23,066 bases of DNA, from positions 246,248 to 269,313 of the forward strand of contig QKYT01000099.1 in the NCBI GenBank assembly GCA_003550305.1, written 5' to 3'. The position numbers and the translations under genes are program-made. Under the pieces are notes generated by a model that was not told the DNA's origin, made no database searches, and worked only from the letters and a program-made list of their open reading frames with translations. Positions within the stretch are counted from its first letter, which is position 1; each line of letters begins with the position of its first letter. Origin of the DNA: Glomus cerebriforme. Its lineage: Eukaryota; Glomeromycota; Glomeromycetes; Glomerales; Glomeraceae. Positions 11,004 through 20,567 of the stretch are shown here, piece after piece.

Positions 11004-11750
11004 ATGAGTAATCAAACTCCTGTATTGGGATCGTTATCTCATTTTTGTCTTAGTGTTAGTGATTATGAAAAAAGCATTAAATATTATGATACCATTCTTA
11101 AGAAATTAGGTAAATCATAATAATATATTTAATATTAAATACAATCATCCATCTCGCTAATTTCTTCTTCTTCTTCTTCTTCTTTCTTCTAAATAGGATA
11201 TAAACAATTTATGCAAAAAGAATACTATACAGGATGGGTAAATACACTTTGTGGAGTACAGTTTGGTATCAGCTCAGTTCGTCCAGAATATAAGGATTCC
11301 AAACATCAAAGATATTCTGTTGGATTTAACCATTTAGCATTAAATGCAACATCTCGTGAACAAGTTGACGAATTTCATGAATTTTTATTAGAAAATAAAG
11401 TTACTATTTTGGATGAACCTAAAGAATATGAATATGTTCCTGGTTATTATGCCGGTATATATTATATTATTTTTATTTTAATTTATTTTATTTTATTTAA
11501 TAAATATTTGATTTTTTTTTTTTACGAGAAAATATTAAACACGTGATTATTTTTTGTAGTCTTTTGGGAAGATCCCGACGGAATGAAACTTGAACTCTGT
11601 TATGTACCAATACCATCTCCTGAAGAAAATTCTGAAAATTCTGAATCTGTTAAAGTCGATGATACTGATGGTGTTGAACCTGAAGGAAAGGATCATGAAG
11701 GTAACGGTGAAAGTGACGAGAATAGTCCTAAACGTCAAAAACTCGAATAA
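11004..11750 (+). CDS. Glyoxalase/bleomycin-resistance (VOC) fold protein
   Basis: Exons 11004-11109, 11197-11454 and 11560-11750 join in frame to 184 codons plus TAA. Residues 9-136 form a VOC (glyoxalase I/dioxygenase) unit: a first beta-alpha part beginning LSHFCLSVSDYEKSIKYYD, a second beginning GFNHLALNATSREQVDEF, and a closing strand FWEDPDGMKLELCY. His13, His81 and Glu133 sit where VOC metal ligands usually lie. With one VOC domain it would need to dimerise to form a full metal site, as is usual in the family. The substrate is unknown. The tail (about 140-184) is acidic and disordered, ending in a basic PKRQKL that could act as a nuclear signal; such a tail is not typical of the fold. 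Intron 1 holds a TTC repeat (about 11161-11190). Confidence 0.82.
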
Positions 11751-11797
11751 AAAAAAAAAACATTTTATTATATACTTAATAATAATTTACTTTGGGA

Positions 11798-11833
<36 letters not shown>
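11798..11833. repeat. Poly(T)/poly(A) junction
   Basis: A run of about 24 T is followed directly by about 12 A, between the VOC gene stop and the first protease exon. Such a homopolymer pair is prone to slippage and to assembly collapse. It lies exactly where the missing 5' part of the protease would be expected. Confidence 0.8.
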
Positions 11834-11862
11834 TTGATTTTTGTCCAATTAATTTTATGTAG

Positions 11863-12881
11863 ACATGGGACTCATGTGGCAGCGATCGTAAGTACTTTTT
11901 TTTTAAATAATTTGTATTTTCTTATATTTAAAACTAAATAAAATTTTTTTTTACCTTTAATTAGGCTGCTGGTAAGTTTATTTCAAAGCTTTAAATTAAC
12001 TCATTAAAATTGAATTGGAAATTGATATCTTTTATAAATTCAGGTAAAACATTTGGAGTATCAAAATTATCAAATGTTATAGCGGTTAAAGTATTAGATA
12101 AATTTGGTTCAGGTACAACAAGTAGCATAATAGCTGGTTTGGTATATGTTCTTAATGAACATAAAAAGAATAAAAACAAAAATACAATAATCAAGTAAGT
12201 CAAAAATCTTCATTTTATTATTATTATTATTATTACTTTATCTGTTATTGATTCATTTATTTTTATACATAAAGTATGTCATTGGGAGGATCAAGTGATT
12301 CAGTGGCTTTAAATGCAATCCTGCAAAATTTATTTATTGCAGGTATACATATAATTGTAGCTGCAGGAAATAATTTTCATTCAAATTCGTGTTTCTTTAC
12401 CCCAGCATCTTCGCCTTTTGCTATTACTGTTGGTGCAATTGATGAATCAGATAGATTAACCGATTTTACTAATATTGGTGGATGTATAAGTGTTTTTGCC
12501 CCAGGTATTCCCTTTTTTGTCCTTTTTTATTTATAAATTAAAATTTTTTTTTTTATTTTTAATTTTTTTTTTTCATTAAATATATTAAATATAGGAAAAA
12601 AAATAAAGTCTGCTTGGATATCATCAACTACAGCAACGAATATTTTAGATGGAACAAGTCAAGCTACGCCTCATGTATCCGGAACAGTTGCTTTAATGAT
12701 AAGTAAAAATGGAAATAAATCTCCTTCACAAATTAAAAAGGATTTGATAAATCTTTCTACTAAAAATGTTTTAAAAGATTTATCTAATAAAATTACAAAT
12801 AATTTGTTAATTAATAGTCCAAATAATTTATTAAATGATATCTCTACTAGTCCAAATAATTTGTTGAGAGTTATTAGTTAA
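11863..12881 (+). pseudogene. 5'-truncated subtilisin-like (S8) serine protease
   Basis: Exons 11863-11887, 11965-11971 (7 nt, GCTGCTG), 12044-12194, 12275-12504 and 12595-12881 join in frame to the TAA. The product starts inside HGTHVAA, the S8 catalytic-His block, and runs through [28 protein letters not shown], the oxyanion Asn in VAAGNN, and the catalytic Ser in DGTSQATPHVSGTVALM. Signal peptide, propeptide and the catalytic Asp exon are absent: only 112 bases separate it from the preceding gene's stop, and they are homopolymer runs. What remains is open, with no internal stop, so loss is recent or the assembly dropped the 5' exons. The tail repeats an NNLL motif (NSPNNLLNDISTSPNNLL). Intact relatives are proteinase K/cerevisin-type secreted or vacuolar proteases. 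The GTSQ in place of the common GTSM is a minor variant. Confidence 0.82.
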
Positions 12882-13019
12882 TTATTTCTTTTGTAGATTA
12901 AAATATAGATTTTTCTTTCTAAAATAATTATCTAAAATTATGGCGTAAACTTAATCTATTGTAATATAGATATTCTCTTTACATGTAATTATTATTAAAT
13001 TAAAAATAATTTATTTTCA
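12882..13019. other. 3' flank of the truncated protease
   Basis: Short AT-rich flank with no recognisable feature beyond A/T runs. Confidence 0.4.
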
Positions 13020-13490
13020 AATAAAGCGACCGCTTTTTAGGTAACGAAAATTCTAATTGGTTGAATTTTAATAAAGGGACGGGTTCTAAAGAAATTTTTC
13101 TGTAAACCAATGATTTTTTTTTGTTTAACATCCCCCTTTTTTTTTGAAACCAAATAAATATGTAGTACTGCGCTTGCGGCCCGAAATTTCCGAATTTTCT
13201 TTTTTTAAAATTTTATCAGGGGAACTTTCAATTTTGGGAAGGTCTAGATTTTTTAAAAGTTTCTTGTAAAAAATCCGGTCGTAAATGATATCTATTTGGG
13301 GTACACGCATAAAACTTGGCATAAGATAATCATTTTTGTTAGTCATATGGCTTTAATGGATCCCGAAATCCGACAATGGCATATGCTTGTACTTAATTGA
13401 TTTTTCTGGTACAATGCGCCATAATTCCATATCCTGGTTGGTGTTACCTAATTGAAATAATCACGTGCTCAAAATTTACGACCTTATCAG
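13020..13490. repeat. GC-richer block, probable dispersed repeat
   Basis: Composition is clearly richer in G and C than the A/T deserts on both sides. TAGGTAAC at 13038-13045 and GTTACCTA at 13443-13450 are perfect 8-base inverted repeats near its edges, but no target duplication is visible. On the minus strand an ORF of 73 codons (13346-13125) has no motif I know. Minus-strand sequence outside it is also protein-like but full of stops. I take this as a decayed repeat rather than a gene. Confidence 0.35.
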
Positions 13491-15900
13491 TTACTTTATG
13501 ATTGGCTAATAATAAAATAATAAAATAGACTTTTTTTTGATAAGTTAATCATATTCAAATCATAAGAAGAAAATATTTGATAAGTACAACTCTTGTAATT
13601 ACAAAAAGTATAACTTGTCATGTGATGCAGAAAAAATAGACTTTATTTTAAAAATTAAACATTTTATAAAAAATAGTTAAAAAATAATTTTTCTTTAAAT
13701 TGTTAAAGTAATTTAAAAAAAAAGAACTTTAAATATATCTATTATAAAAAAATTATAAATTTTTATCACTAGTATTTAATAATTTTATTATATTTGCAAT
13801 TTTACCATTATTATAATATAACTTGTATTTTTATTTTAATGATCTAATACTTTTTTAAATTTTTAATGTCTAAAGAATAAGTGTGAACTAAAAACTTAAA
13901 ATGATAAAATACTAATTTAATAAATAAAAATATCTGAAATAATACAGGTTATTTTTAATAAATTATATTTTTTTTAATATTTTAGATAATTTAATATACT
14001 AATAATTTACTAATTATTTTATAAAAAAAAAATTAATTAATTTTAGAATTAATTTTAACTTATTTTTTTTAAATTGAGAAATCCTAAAGGTATTTATTAA
14101 AGCTATTATTTTTTAACTTATTATATTTTATAATATTAGTAATTTATTTAAAATATAAAGGAGGTAACTCTTCCTGCTGATCTCTATGCCTATTTCTCCC
14201 AGGAAAGAAAAATTGCTTTTTTTGCTATTTTGCACTAAAAAAACAGTCTTTTAGTCTTAAAAAAAGTTGTTCTATGCTGCTGGAATTAACTAAAAAACTT
14301 TAAAAAATATGGATAATAATTTTCAGTTTACCAAGTTTTTTTACAAGTCAGATTTACAATAATTTTTAGTTATCTATATCTTATTTCAAATTGATATCTG
14401 AAGGGTCATTTGGTATTCTAAGGTAACTTTTACAAGCATAAGACAGAAAAGTAAGACTTGTAACTACTTTTGGTAGATCTAAGAGCAGGTTTAGTGCAAA
14501 GTTTTTTTGAAAGTACAGCACTTTTTGTAAAGTTGATATATAGGTTTAGCGTAGCAGGAAAAGTTTTTTCTGGTGTTTAAGTTTGGTGTTTTCTCTTTAA
14601 TAAATTTAAATATTTATTTTCTGTTAGTGAAAAGATAAAAGGAATATTAATTTTTAAGATATCATATATATGCTACTTAAAGAACATATTTCTGACAATT
14701 ATTAATTATGGTAATATTTTGATCATTTCTAGTTTTAATTATTAATTAGTATCTTGAGTTAAAATTTTTGCATTTATTGAAATATAATGGATAGGAACTA
14801 GAGAAATATCAGAAACTTAATAATGATTGGTTATTCTTATTATTACATTATATTAGAAATTTTGTTTTACAGTTGATGATTTTTATTTTAATCTCTTAAA
14901 GTAATATAACATATTATTATTATTAAAAAATCAAAAAAAATATAAAAGAAGATATTGGGTGCAGTGCTGGGAACACTCATATTAAGGTCTAAAATGGAAG
15001 TAGTATATCATCAAAAATAATTTCTTTTATTATTCAGAGCATTAGCGAAGAACTATTTACTGTAATGACTTAACAAAAAATATTTTATCTCCCATTTTTG
15101 TCCCCATCACAAACATCAATTTTATTTTTTTTTTTTGAAAATGCATCATGATTATCTGTTATGTAACACTTTTCTATAAAAATATCTCTGAAATATACTA
15201 AAAAAGAAGATTGCGTAATGGCATAATGCAAATAATTTGTTATTTTTGATTTTGATATCACAATAGACTTAAACAGTTTCCATTTCCCTAGTAATAGATA
15301 TATAAGGATGAAGATTCTTAAAAAGGATCAGGACTTAATGCCAATATGCTGCTCTCTGCATAAGAAATCATCTTAATTTGATGGATAATAAAAGTCTCAG
15401 ACCATTAGGTTATTTAAAAAAGATATTACCAATAGTTAATGATAAGAAACTAATAAGTTTTTATTAAAGAATTTTAAATAAAATAGTATAAACAGTTGAC
15501 TCAATTCATATGAAGTATCTAAGATACTATTAAAAACTGGCTAATAGAATAAAGAAATAAAAATATGAATGTAATTTTGTTCTTTCATATATTATAGTAT
15601 TAGTTATTTTAGATATTTTTTTTTCTAGAGGTTGATATTAACATTTAGCTTTTATAATTTTACTTAAAATATTTTAAGCTAGTTAAAAAATCCTATTCGT
15701 GAAGTTTTTAGTATCCTTTATCCTAGAGATTGATACTAGCAGTTAATTTCTAGAAATTTATTGATATTTTATATTAGTTTGAAGATCTAATATGTAGAAT
15801 TGAGAAGAGATTCAGATGGACTGATTTTAAAGACTATTTGGGATATTTAGCATTGAAATATGGGAGAGAATCAGAATATATTATATTTATTCAGTAATGT
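13491..15900. other. AT-rich region with patches of unassigned sequence
   Basis: No gene can be supported. 13500-14155 is low-complexity A/T. 14156-14600, about 14940-15060 and 15290-15420 are of higher complexity and probably ancient repeats, but no transposase, reverse transcriptase or RNA gene motif is recognisable. TTGCACTAAA near 14231 recurs inverted near 14490, a hint of an old foldback too weak to call. Confidence 0.35.
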
Positions 15901-16068
15901 GATCTTACTTTGAGAACCTATATGACATAAGTGTGATAAGCAATATATTTTTGTCTTAAAATAGAAAAAAAAGGTATATCTTAAGTAGCATTTAAGCAGT
16001 TGTTATTTGTACTTATGTATTTATATTCAATAAATTTTAATTTATTTGCTTGTCTTAAAAAAAAAAAA
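15901..16068 (+). mobile_element. Retroposon-like 3' end, copy 1 (TGTCTT-poly(A))
   Basis: This copy shares the stretch TTTGAGAACCTATATGA and the following AAGTGTGATAAGCAATA (about 15910-15946) with the copy at 16692-16728. Both copies end TTGTCTT followed by an A run (here about 16050-16068). Two diverged copies on the same strand with the same junction to poly(A) suggest a SINE or the 3' tail of a non-LTR retroposon. The 5' boundary is not visible. Confidence 0.45.
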
Positions 16069-16074
16069 TATTAG

Positions 16075-16484
16075 TATAGTCAAATCTCTATATAGTTATC
16101 TCCTATATAGTCACAACTCTTTATAAGTATCTAATTTTAAAAAACAGTTTTAAATTATATCAAATTATTTCTATACAATCACAAATTAATTATAGTCATT
16201 ATCATCTAATAATTTTGAATGTACATATTATTTTTATTAATAAATAAATCTCTATATAATTTTAGTTATAAAATAATTTCAGCCAAAATTACCATATTAT
16301 ATGATTAAAATTTCCTTTTTAAGAATAAATATTATACATGCAAAAATTAGCAAAATTTTTTTATTTAATAATTTCAGCTGAAATTAAGAAATTTTTAATT
16401 TCAATATCTTTATATAAGTATACTTCTATACAATTACCAATTTTGAGAGAACTGATTAAGTGACTATATAGAGATCTAACTATA
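16075..16484. mobile_element. Tc1/mariner-type MITE
   Basis: The 21-base termini 16075-16095 and 16464-16484 are inverted repeats with two mismatches. The left end reads TATAGTCAAATCTCTATATA, and the TCTCTATATAG block is shared. TA at each end fits the TA target duplication of Tc1/mariner/pogo elements. The inside is non-coding and repeats TCTATA-like motifs and AATTTCAGC blocks, as in non-autonomous derivatives. It lies just behind the poly(A) of the retroposon copy. Confidence 0.75.
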
Positions 16485-16639
16485 ATTTATTATTATTTTT
16501 AAATAGTATATATAATTTTTTTTTTAATAAAAAATTATATATAATATTAATTATATATAAAATTTAAATATTTATTATAAATTTAATAAATACAATTAAC
16601 TTGTTATAAAAAAAAAAAAAAATAATATTTATTATAAAT
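16485..16639. other. Low-complexity A/T stretch
   Basis: Almost pure A/T, including an A run near 16608-16622; no feature seen. Confidence 0.5.
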
Positions 16640-16863
16640 TGGTACTAGCATTAGGCATAGTGATATTTAAGTAGGATTTTGTTTCAGTCTTCATTTGAGA
16701 ACTTATATTGTGTAAGTATGATATGCAATAGTTTTAATAGTTTTTTATGTTATGGTAAAGATTGTATATATAATACTAATATTCTTTATGTATTCTGGGT
16801 ATTGCTCATTGATTTACACTTAATAAAGATAGTTGTATTTTGTTTTGTCTTAAAAAAAAAATA
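16640..16863 (+). mobile_element. Retroposon-like 3' end, copy 2 (TGTCTT-poly(A))
   Basis: Second copy of the family at 15901-16068: TTTGAGAACTTATATTG then AAGTATGATATGCAATA at about 16692-16728, ending TTTTGTCTT followed by an A run (about 16853-16861). The interior has diverged or has been rearranged. A 64-codon open frame here has no protein features and is ignored. Confidence 0.45.
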
Positions 16864-16947
16864 TTTATTATAAAGGGAAAATTTATTTCTTATTTTGGTG
16901 ATAAAATCAATATTTCTCATCTATCACGTGATTATATAATGATATAT

Positions 16948-17240
16948 AAATATAATACTTATCGTTTAGTAACATTAAAATTTGTTTAATTAGTTCAGTT
17001 AGTAGAATGCTAGATATTTTATTTTTTATTATAGAAATGCAAATTCAATTCTTGCATTAGGCCTTTTAATTTTAATTAATTTTAGAGTTTTTTATGTTAT
17101 GTGTTTATATGTATATTTTTAAATAAATATAATACAGTAACATTAAAATTTGCTTAGTTAGTTCAGTTGGTAGCAGAATGTTAGATATTTTATTTTTTTA
17201 TTATATAAATGTGAATTTAATTCTTGCACTAGACCTTTTT
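16948..17240 (+). repeat. Tandem pair of tRNA-derived (SINE-like) units
   Basis: Two diverged units start about 175 bases apart. Each is preceded by AAATATAATAC and then AGTAACATTAAAATTTG. Each has a tRNA-type A box: TAGTTCAGTTGG at 17159-17170 is a full match, and TAGTTCAGTTAG at 16991-17002 is close. Each has a decayed B box about 50 bases on (AAATTCAATTC at 17041-17051, GAATTTAATTC at 17213-17223); the mismatches to GGTTCGANTCC are mostly transitions. No cloverleaf stem closes and box spacing is too long, so these are not functional tRNA genes. They look like heads of a tRNA-derived SINE, duplicated in tandem. Confidence 0.55.
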
Positions 17241-17382
17241 GTTTTTATTATGGTTGTCTTATATTACTATAACATATCATATAATACATATTTTTGTGAT
17301 GCATCTTTTTCACATATAGACGCATTTTTGCTTTTTTTGTACTTTAATACCTATTTTTAATTATGCTTTCTGAAATAATACC

Positions 17383-17725
17383 TGCAGCCACCTTTTATTA
17401 ATAATAATAATGACAATAATAATGATAAGAAGTTAGTTAATGAAGACAGTACACCTTTCGCTAAAAATATAATAGGTTTTGAATTTGCAAATTGTGTTAG
17501 TTTGCCTTCAATTTATATACTAATTGAGTTTAAAGCGGAAATAGGTTTTATTCTATGTCTATTGTAATTCATTTTGTTGAGCATTATGCTTTTCAAAAAA
17601 ATTTTGCAATTTATAAATACAAGAATGAAACTTTTTTGAATGGTAATAAAAAAAGAGTATTTAAATATAATTTAAGAAAAAAATATAAGGAAAAACATTC
17701 AAAACTACTGTTATATCATTTGTGA
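17383..17725 (+). pseudogene. FAR1/MULE-type transposase N-terminal fragment
   Basis: The first frame runs from about 17383 through an Asn/Asp repeat and NIIGFEFANCVSLPSIYI, stopping at a TAA near 17564. A second frame picks up at once with FVEHYALxK-like sequence (FVEHYAFQKNFAIYKYKNE) and a basic stretch KKRVFKYNLRKKYKEKHS before TGA at 17723-17725. This layout (acidic/Asn-rich leader, then a FAR1-type zinc-binding segment) is typical of Mutator-like transposases in glomeromycotan genomes, recognised from memory. One frameshift plus the stop, and no DDE catalytic domain afterwards, mark it as a dead fragment. The Cys/His ligands of the FAR1 finger are largely gone. Confidence 0.55.
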
Positions 17726-18728
17726 GAATTTTTTTTTATTTGTAAAATAGTATTTTATTATTTAAAGATATAATAAATTTTTAAATATGTAATGATTGCA
17801 ATCACTTTAACATTAAGTTTGTAAACCAAAAAAAAAATAATCTTAGCTATTGAAAATATATGATTTATTTCCTATTATTGTTACAGAGATAAATTACTAA
17901 AAAAAAAAAGTTACCAGAACATTAAGATTTAGGCCAGTCTAAAGAACTCATAGCATTCAAATCAATTGATCAGAAAACTCACAATTCTGGTCAAATATTC
18001 TGAAAAGTAATGTATATAGCAGATACTAAATTCAGAAATATAATACAGATTTTATATTTTTTAACCAATATACCACTGCAGCATTAAAGTTAATAATAAA
18101 AAATTTCAATATAATTTATTTGAAAAATTTATTGTATAATTCTTGATTTTGATTGGTTGTTTTTTCTATAAAGTAATCATGTATGAGAGATGAATCTATA
18201 AGCAGCAATAAAAATCATGCTGATTTATATAGAAAGAAAACTTTTCATATGAAATATTCAAAATAAATAAAAAAAAATCATAATAAATTGACAAAGTTCA
18301 TTAGCTTTTTACTGGTTTACTTACGATTATCAATTTTTCTTTTATATAAACTGATTCTGCTTTAATAATAATATTTTCAAAGATTAATAAGATTAATTTT
18401 TAAGATTTTCTAAAGATTATCTTATATTTATACCAGTTTTTTCTTACATTTATTGGTTTTTTTTGCAAATATATATCACAATATTTGGTTTTATTTCTAC
18501 ATTTTTTTTTGGTTTACATTTTTTTGGTAAGTAGTTTTACTTAATTTAAATTATAAGAAAATTGCAACTTATTTAAAAACTTAAAATTATTATCATAAAA
18601 AAAATTCAATTAAAATACAAGATATACTTATTACAATTTGCAAGCAAGTATGAAATTTCACTATTATTTCTTTATTAAATGATAGTTATTCTCTAAGTTA
18701 TTGATATTCAGATTACTTTTATCGGTAA
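17726..18728. other. AT-rich stretch without recognised features
   Basis: About 1 kb with no gene, RNA or repeat that I can support on either strand. It may hold the eroded remainder of the transposon whose fragment lies at 17383-17725. Confidence 0.4.
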
Positions 18729-19200
18729 CTAAATGATAAATTCAGACCCATTATTTTCTCTATTAAAATCACCCTTTTCTTCACTAATATCCCTTTCCTT
18801 ATCAACATTCTCTTCAACATGCTCTTCTTTAACATGTTTTTCTTTTTTATATTTATCTTCTTTATCTGAACAAGAAAATCAATTCTTATTGACAAATTTT
18901 TGCTAAAAAAAAAAAAGATTTAATTTAATTATTTAATATTCATATAAAGTTTAATTAAAACTTACAAGATTTTTAATTATTTTAGGCTTAATGATGTTTT
19001 TGTTTATTTGGATTACTTGATTGTTAGGGTTCAGATAATACTAATCACATAAGCGATTTGGATTCTAAATGCATTTTTTTTTTTTCATAGTTTTTTAATT
19101 ATTTTTAACATGTATATCATGGATTTATTTATTTTTATTTTTTTAAAAAAATTTACATAATATTTACCAACAGCCAATTTTCTTTTCCATTATTAAATCT

Positions 19201-19208
19201 CTGATGAT
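19201..19208. repeat. Target-site duplication of the hAT MITE (left copy)
   Basis: CTGATGAT, repeated exactly at 19712-19719 on the far side of the element. On the minus strand it encodes part of the Y-H-Q of the interrupted host exon. Confidence 0.9.
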
Positions 19209-19711
19209 TAGTGTTCCGCAGATGATTCGGCCGAATCAAATTTAATTCGGATTCGATTCGGATTCGATACCGAATCCAAATCTGAGATTCGGATTCGATT
19301 CGATTCGATTCGGAATTTTCGAATTTCGAATCGAATCCGAATCGAATCCGAATCAATTCGACCGATATTTTTAATTTTGCCTAAATTGTATAACGCTGGC
19401 CAAAATTGCCTTATTTGGACCTCATGTAACGTTACACAACCCAAAAAAGGCAAATTTATTTCTCTCGAAAATTGGAATTTTGGGTTACACAAGATTCCCA
19501 AAAAGGCAATTTTCTTGCAGATCATTTAATTCCGGCTGGAATTATGAATCACGTGACATCGGCATCGAATTCGAACCGAATTCGAATCGAATCCGAATTG
19601 ANTTAATTTGATTCGTTCGAATATCGAATCGAATTTGAACGATTCGTGATTCAATCAAATCGAATTTGAATCTGATTCAATTCGATTTGATTCGATTCGT
19701 GCGGAACACTA
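19209..19711. mobile_element. hAT-type MITE with ATTCG arrays
   Basis: A perfect 12-bp terminal inverted repeat, TAGTGTTCCGCA (19209-19220 and its complement 19700-19711), is flanked by a perfect 8-bp target duplication CTGATGAT (19201-19208 and 19712-19719). The 8-bp duplication and a TAGNG start are hAT hallmarks. Both ends carry long arrays of an ATTCG/CGAAT pentamer (ATTCGGATTCGATTCGGATT and similar, about 19237-19357 and 19564-19698), which make the element strongly self-complementary. A central 174-bp core (19372-19545) is homologous to the core of the MITE at 20144-20517. No transposase is encoded. An ambiguous base (n) is at 19602. Confidence 0.9.
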
Positions 19712-20143
19712 CTGATGATATTCTTGGATATTTATATGTGGAAGTTTATCTTCTTCAAATACAGAAAACATTATATCTTTAACTTTAGATGTGAATATTT
19801 TGCATTGCACTATTAACTAATAAAAAAAGATTACTATATAGTTCCAAAATTAAGCATAACCTGAAATTAAGTATCCTCTCATTGTATAAATACTCTGAAA
19901 ATAAGCAACCCCAAAATTTTAACAGATTTTATTCTTACTTTATTAAAGAAAAAGATATTTACAAATAAAAGACAAATTATAAACTATTCCAAATTGTTAT
20001 CTGTATTATTATTATTAAAGAAATAATAATTACCAGTATTTATTACTATATATAAAATCAATATCATTAAAAGGATTATCTTCTAATGTGATCATTTCAG
20101 CTCTAATATTATAAAAGTCACAATTAATATAAATAGGGTGTTA

Positions 20144-20517
20144 GGTTTTGGTGACCTGTCGCCATGACGACCCCTATAATTCCGGCCAAAATTAAGTGAT
20201 CGGCAAAAAATTATCCTTTTTTGAAATTTTATGTAATGTAAAACTTCAATTTTTGAGAGAAATAAAATTGCCTTTTTTGGGTTATATAATGTTATATTGA
20301 TTTCAAATAAGAAAATTCCGGCCGGCATTATAAAATTTGCTAAAATTAGTAGTNTGACGAATAACATGTGACAAATAGGCTTTTTCATGCCGAAAAAATT
20401 CTGTCTCTAGAATAAATAGTAAAAATGGAAAACTAGGGATGTGACACAGAGGTGACAAATTATTTGTATATGAAGTCACGTGACAGGGGTCGCCATGATG
20501 ACCGGGTCACCAATTCC
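20144..20517. mobile_element. MITE nested inside the pogo element
   Basis: Inverted termini: the left end GGTTTTGGTGACC (from 20144) faces the complement of GGTCACCAATTCC (to 20517). Similarity extends through CATGACGACCCCT against CATGGCGACCCCT with one indel. The target duplication is unclear (TTA before, TTT after), so the superfamily is not assigned. The inside holds a 173-bp core (20176-20348) homologous to that of the hAT MITE but in opposite orientation. It lies between the transposase stop and the element's end. An ambiguous base is at 20354. Confidence 0.75.
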
Positions 20518-20567
20518 TTTTTTCCATATAAATAAATAGCATAAATAATTGATTTTAAATTAAATTA

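Noticed and set aside
13125..13346. 73-codon minus-strand frame in the GC-richer block
   Set aside because: No recognisable domain; neighbouring sequence in the same frame is full of stops, so it is listed only as part of a probable repeat.
14156..14600. Possible ancient foldback element
   Set aside because: Only short inverted matches (TTGCACTAAA, TTCCTGCT) without clear ends or target duplication.
16972..17240. Functional tRNA genes
   Set aside because: Good A box, but the B box is decayed, spacing is too long and no acceptor stem pairs.
19208..19525. Open frames of about 67 and 105 codons across the ATTCG arrays (minus strand)
   Set aside because: They translate a pentamer repeat (Arg/Ile/Ser/Asp-rich) and the MITE core; an artefact of low-complexity repeat sequence.
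20092..20388. 98-codon minus-strand frame
   Set aside because: Lies within the nested MITE, crosses an ambiguous base and has no protein features.
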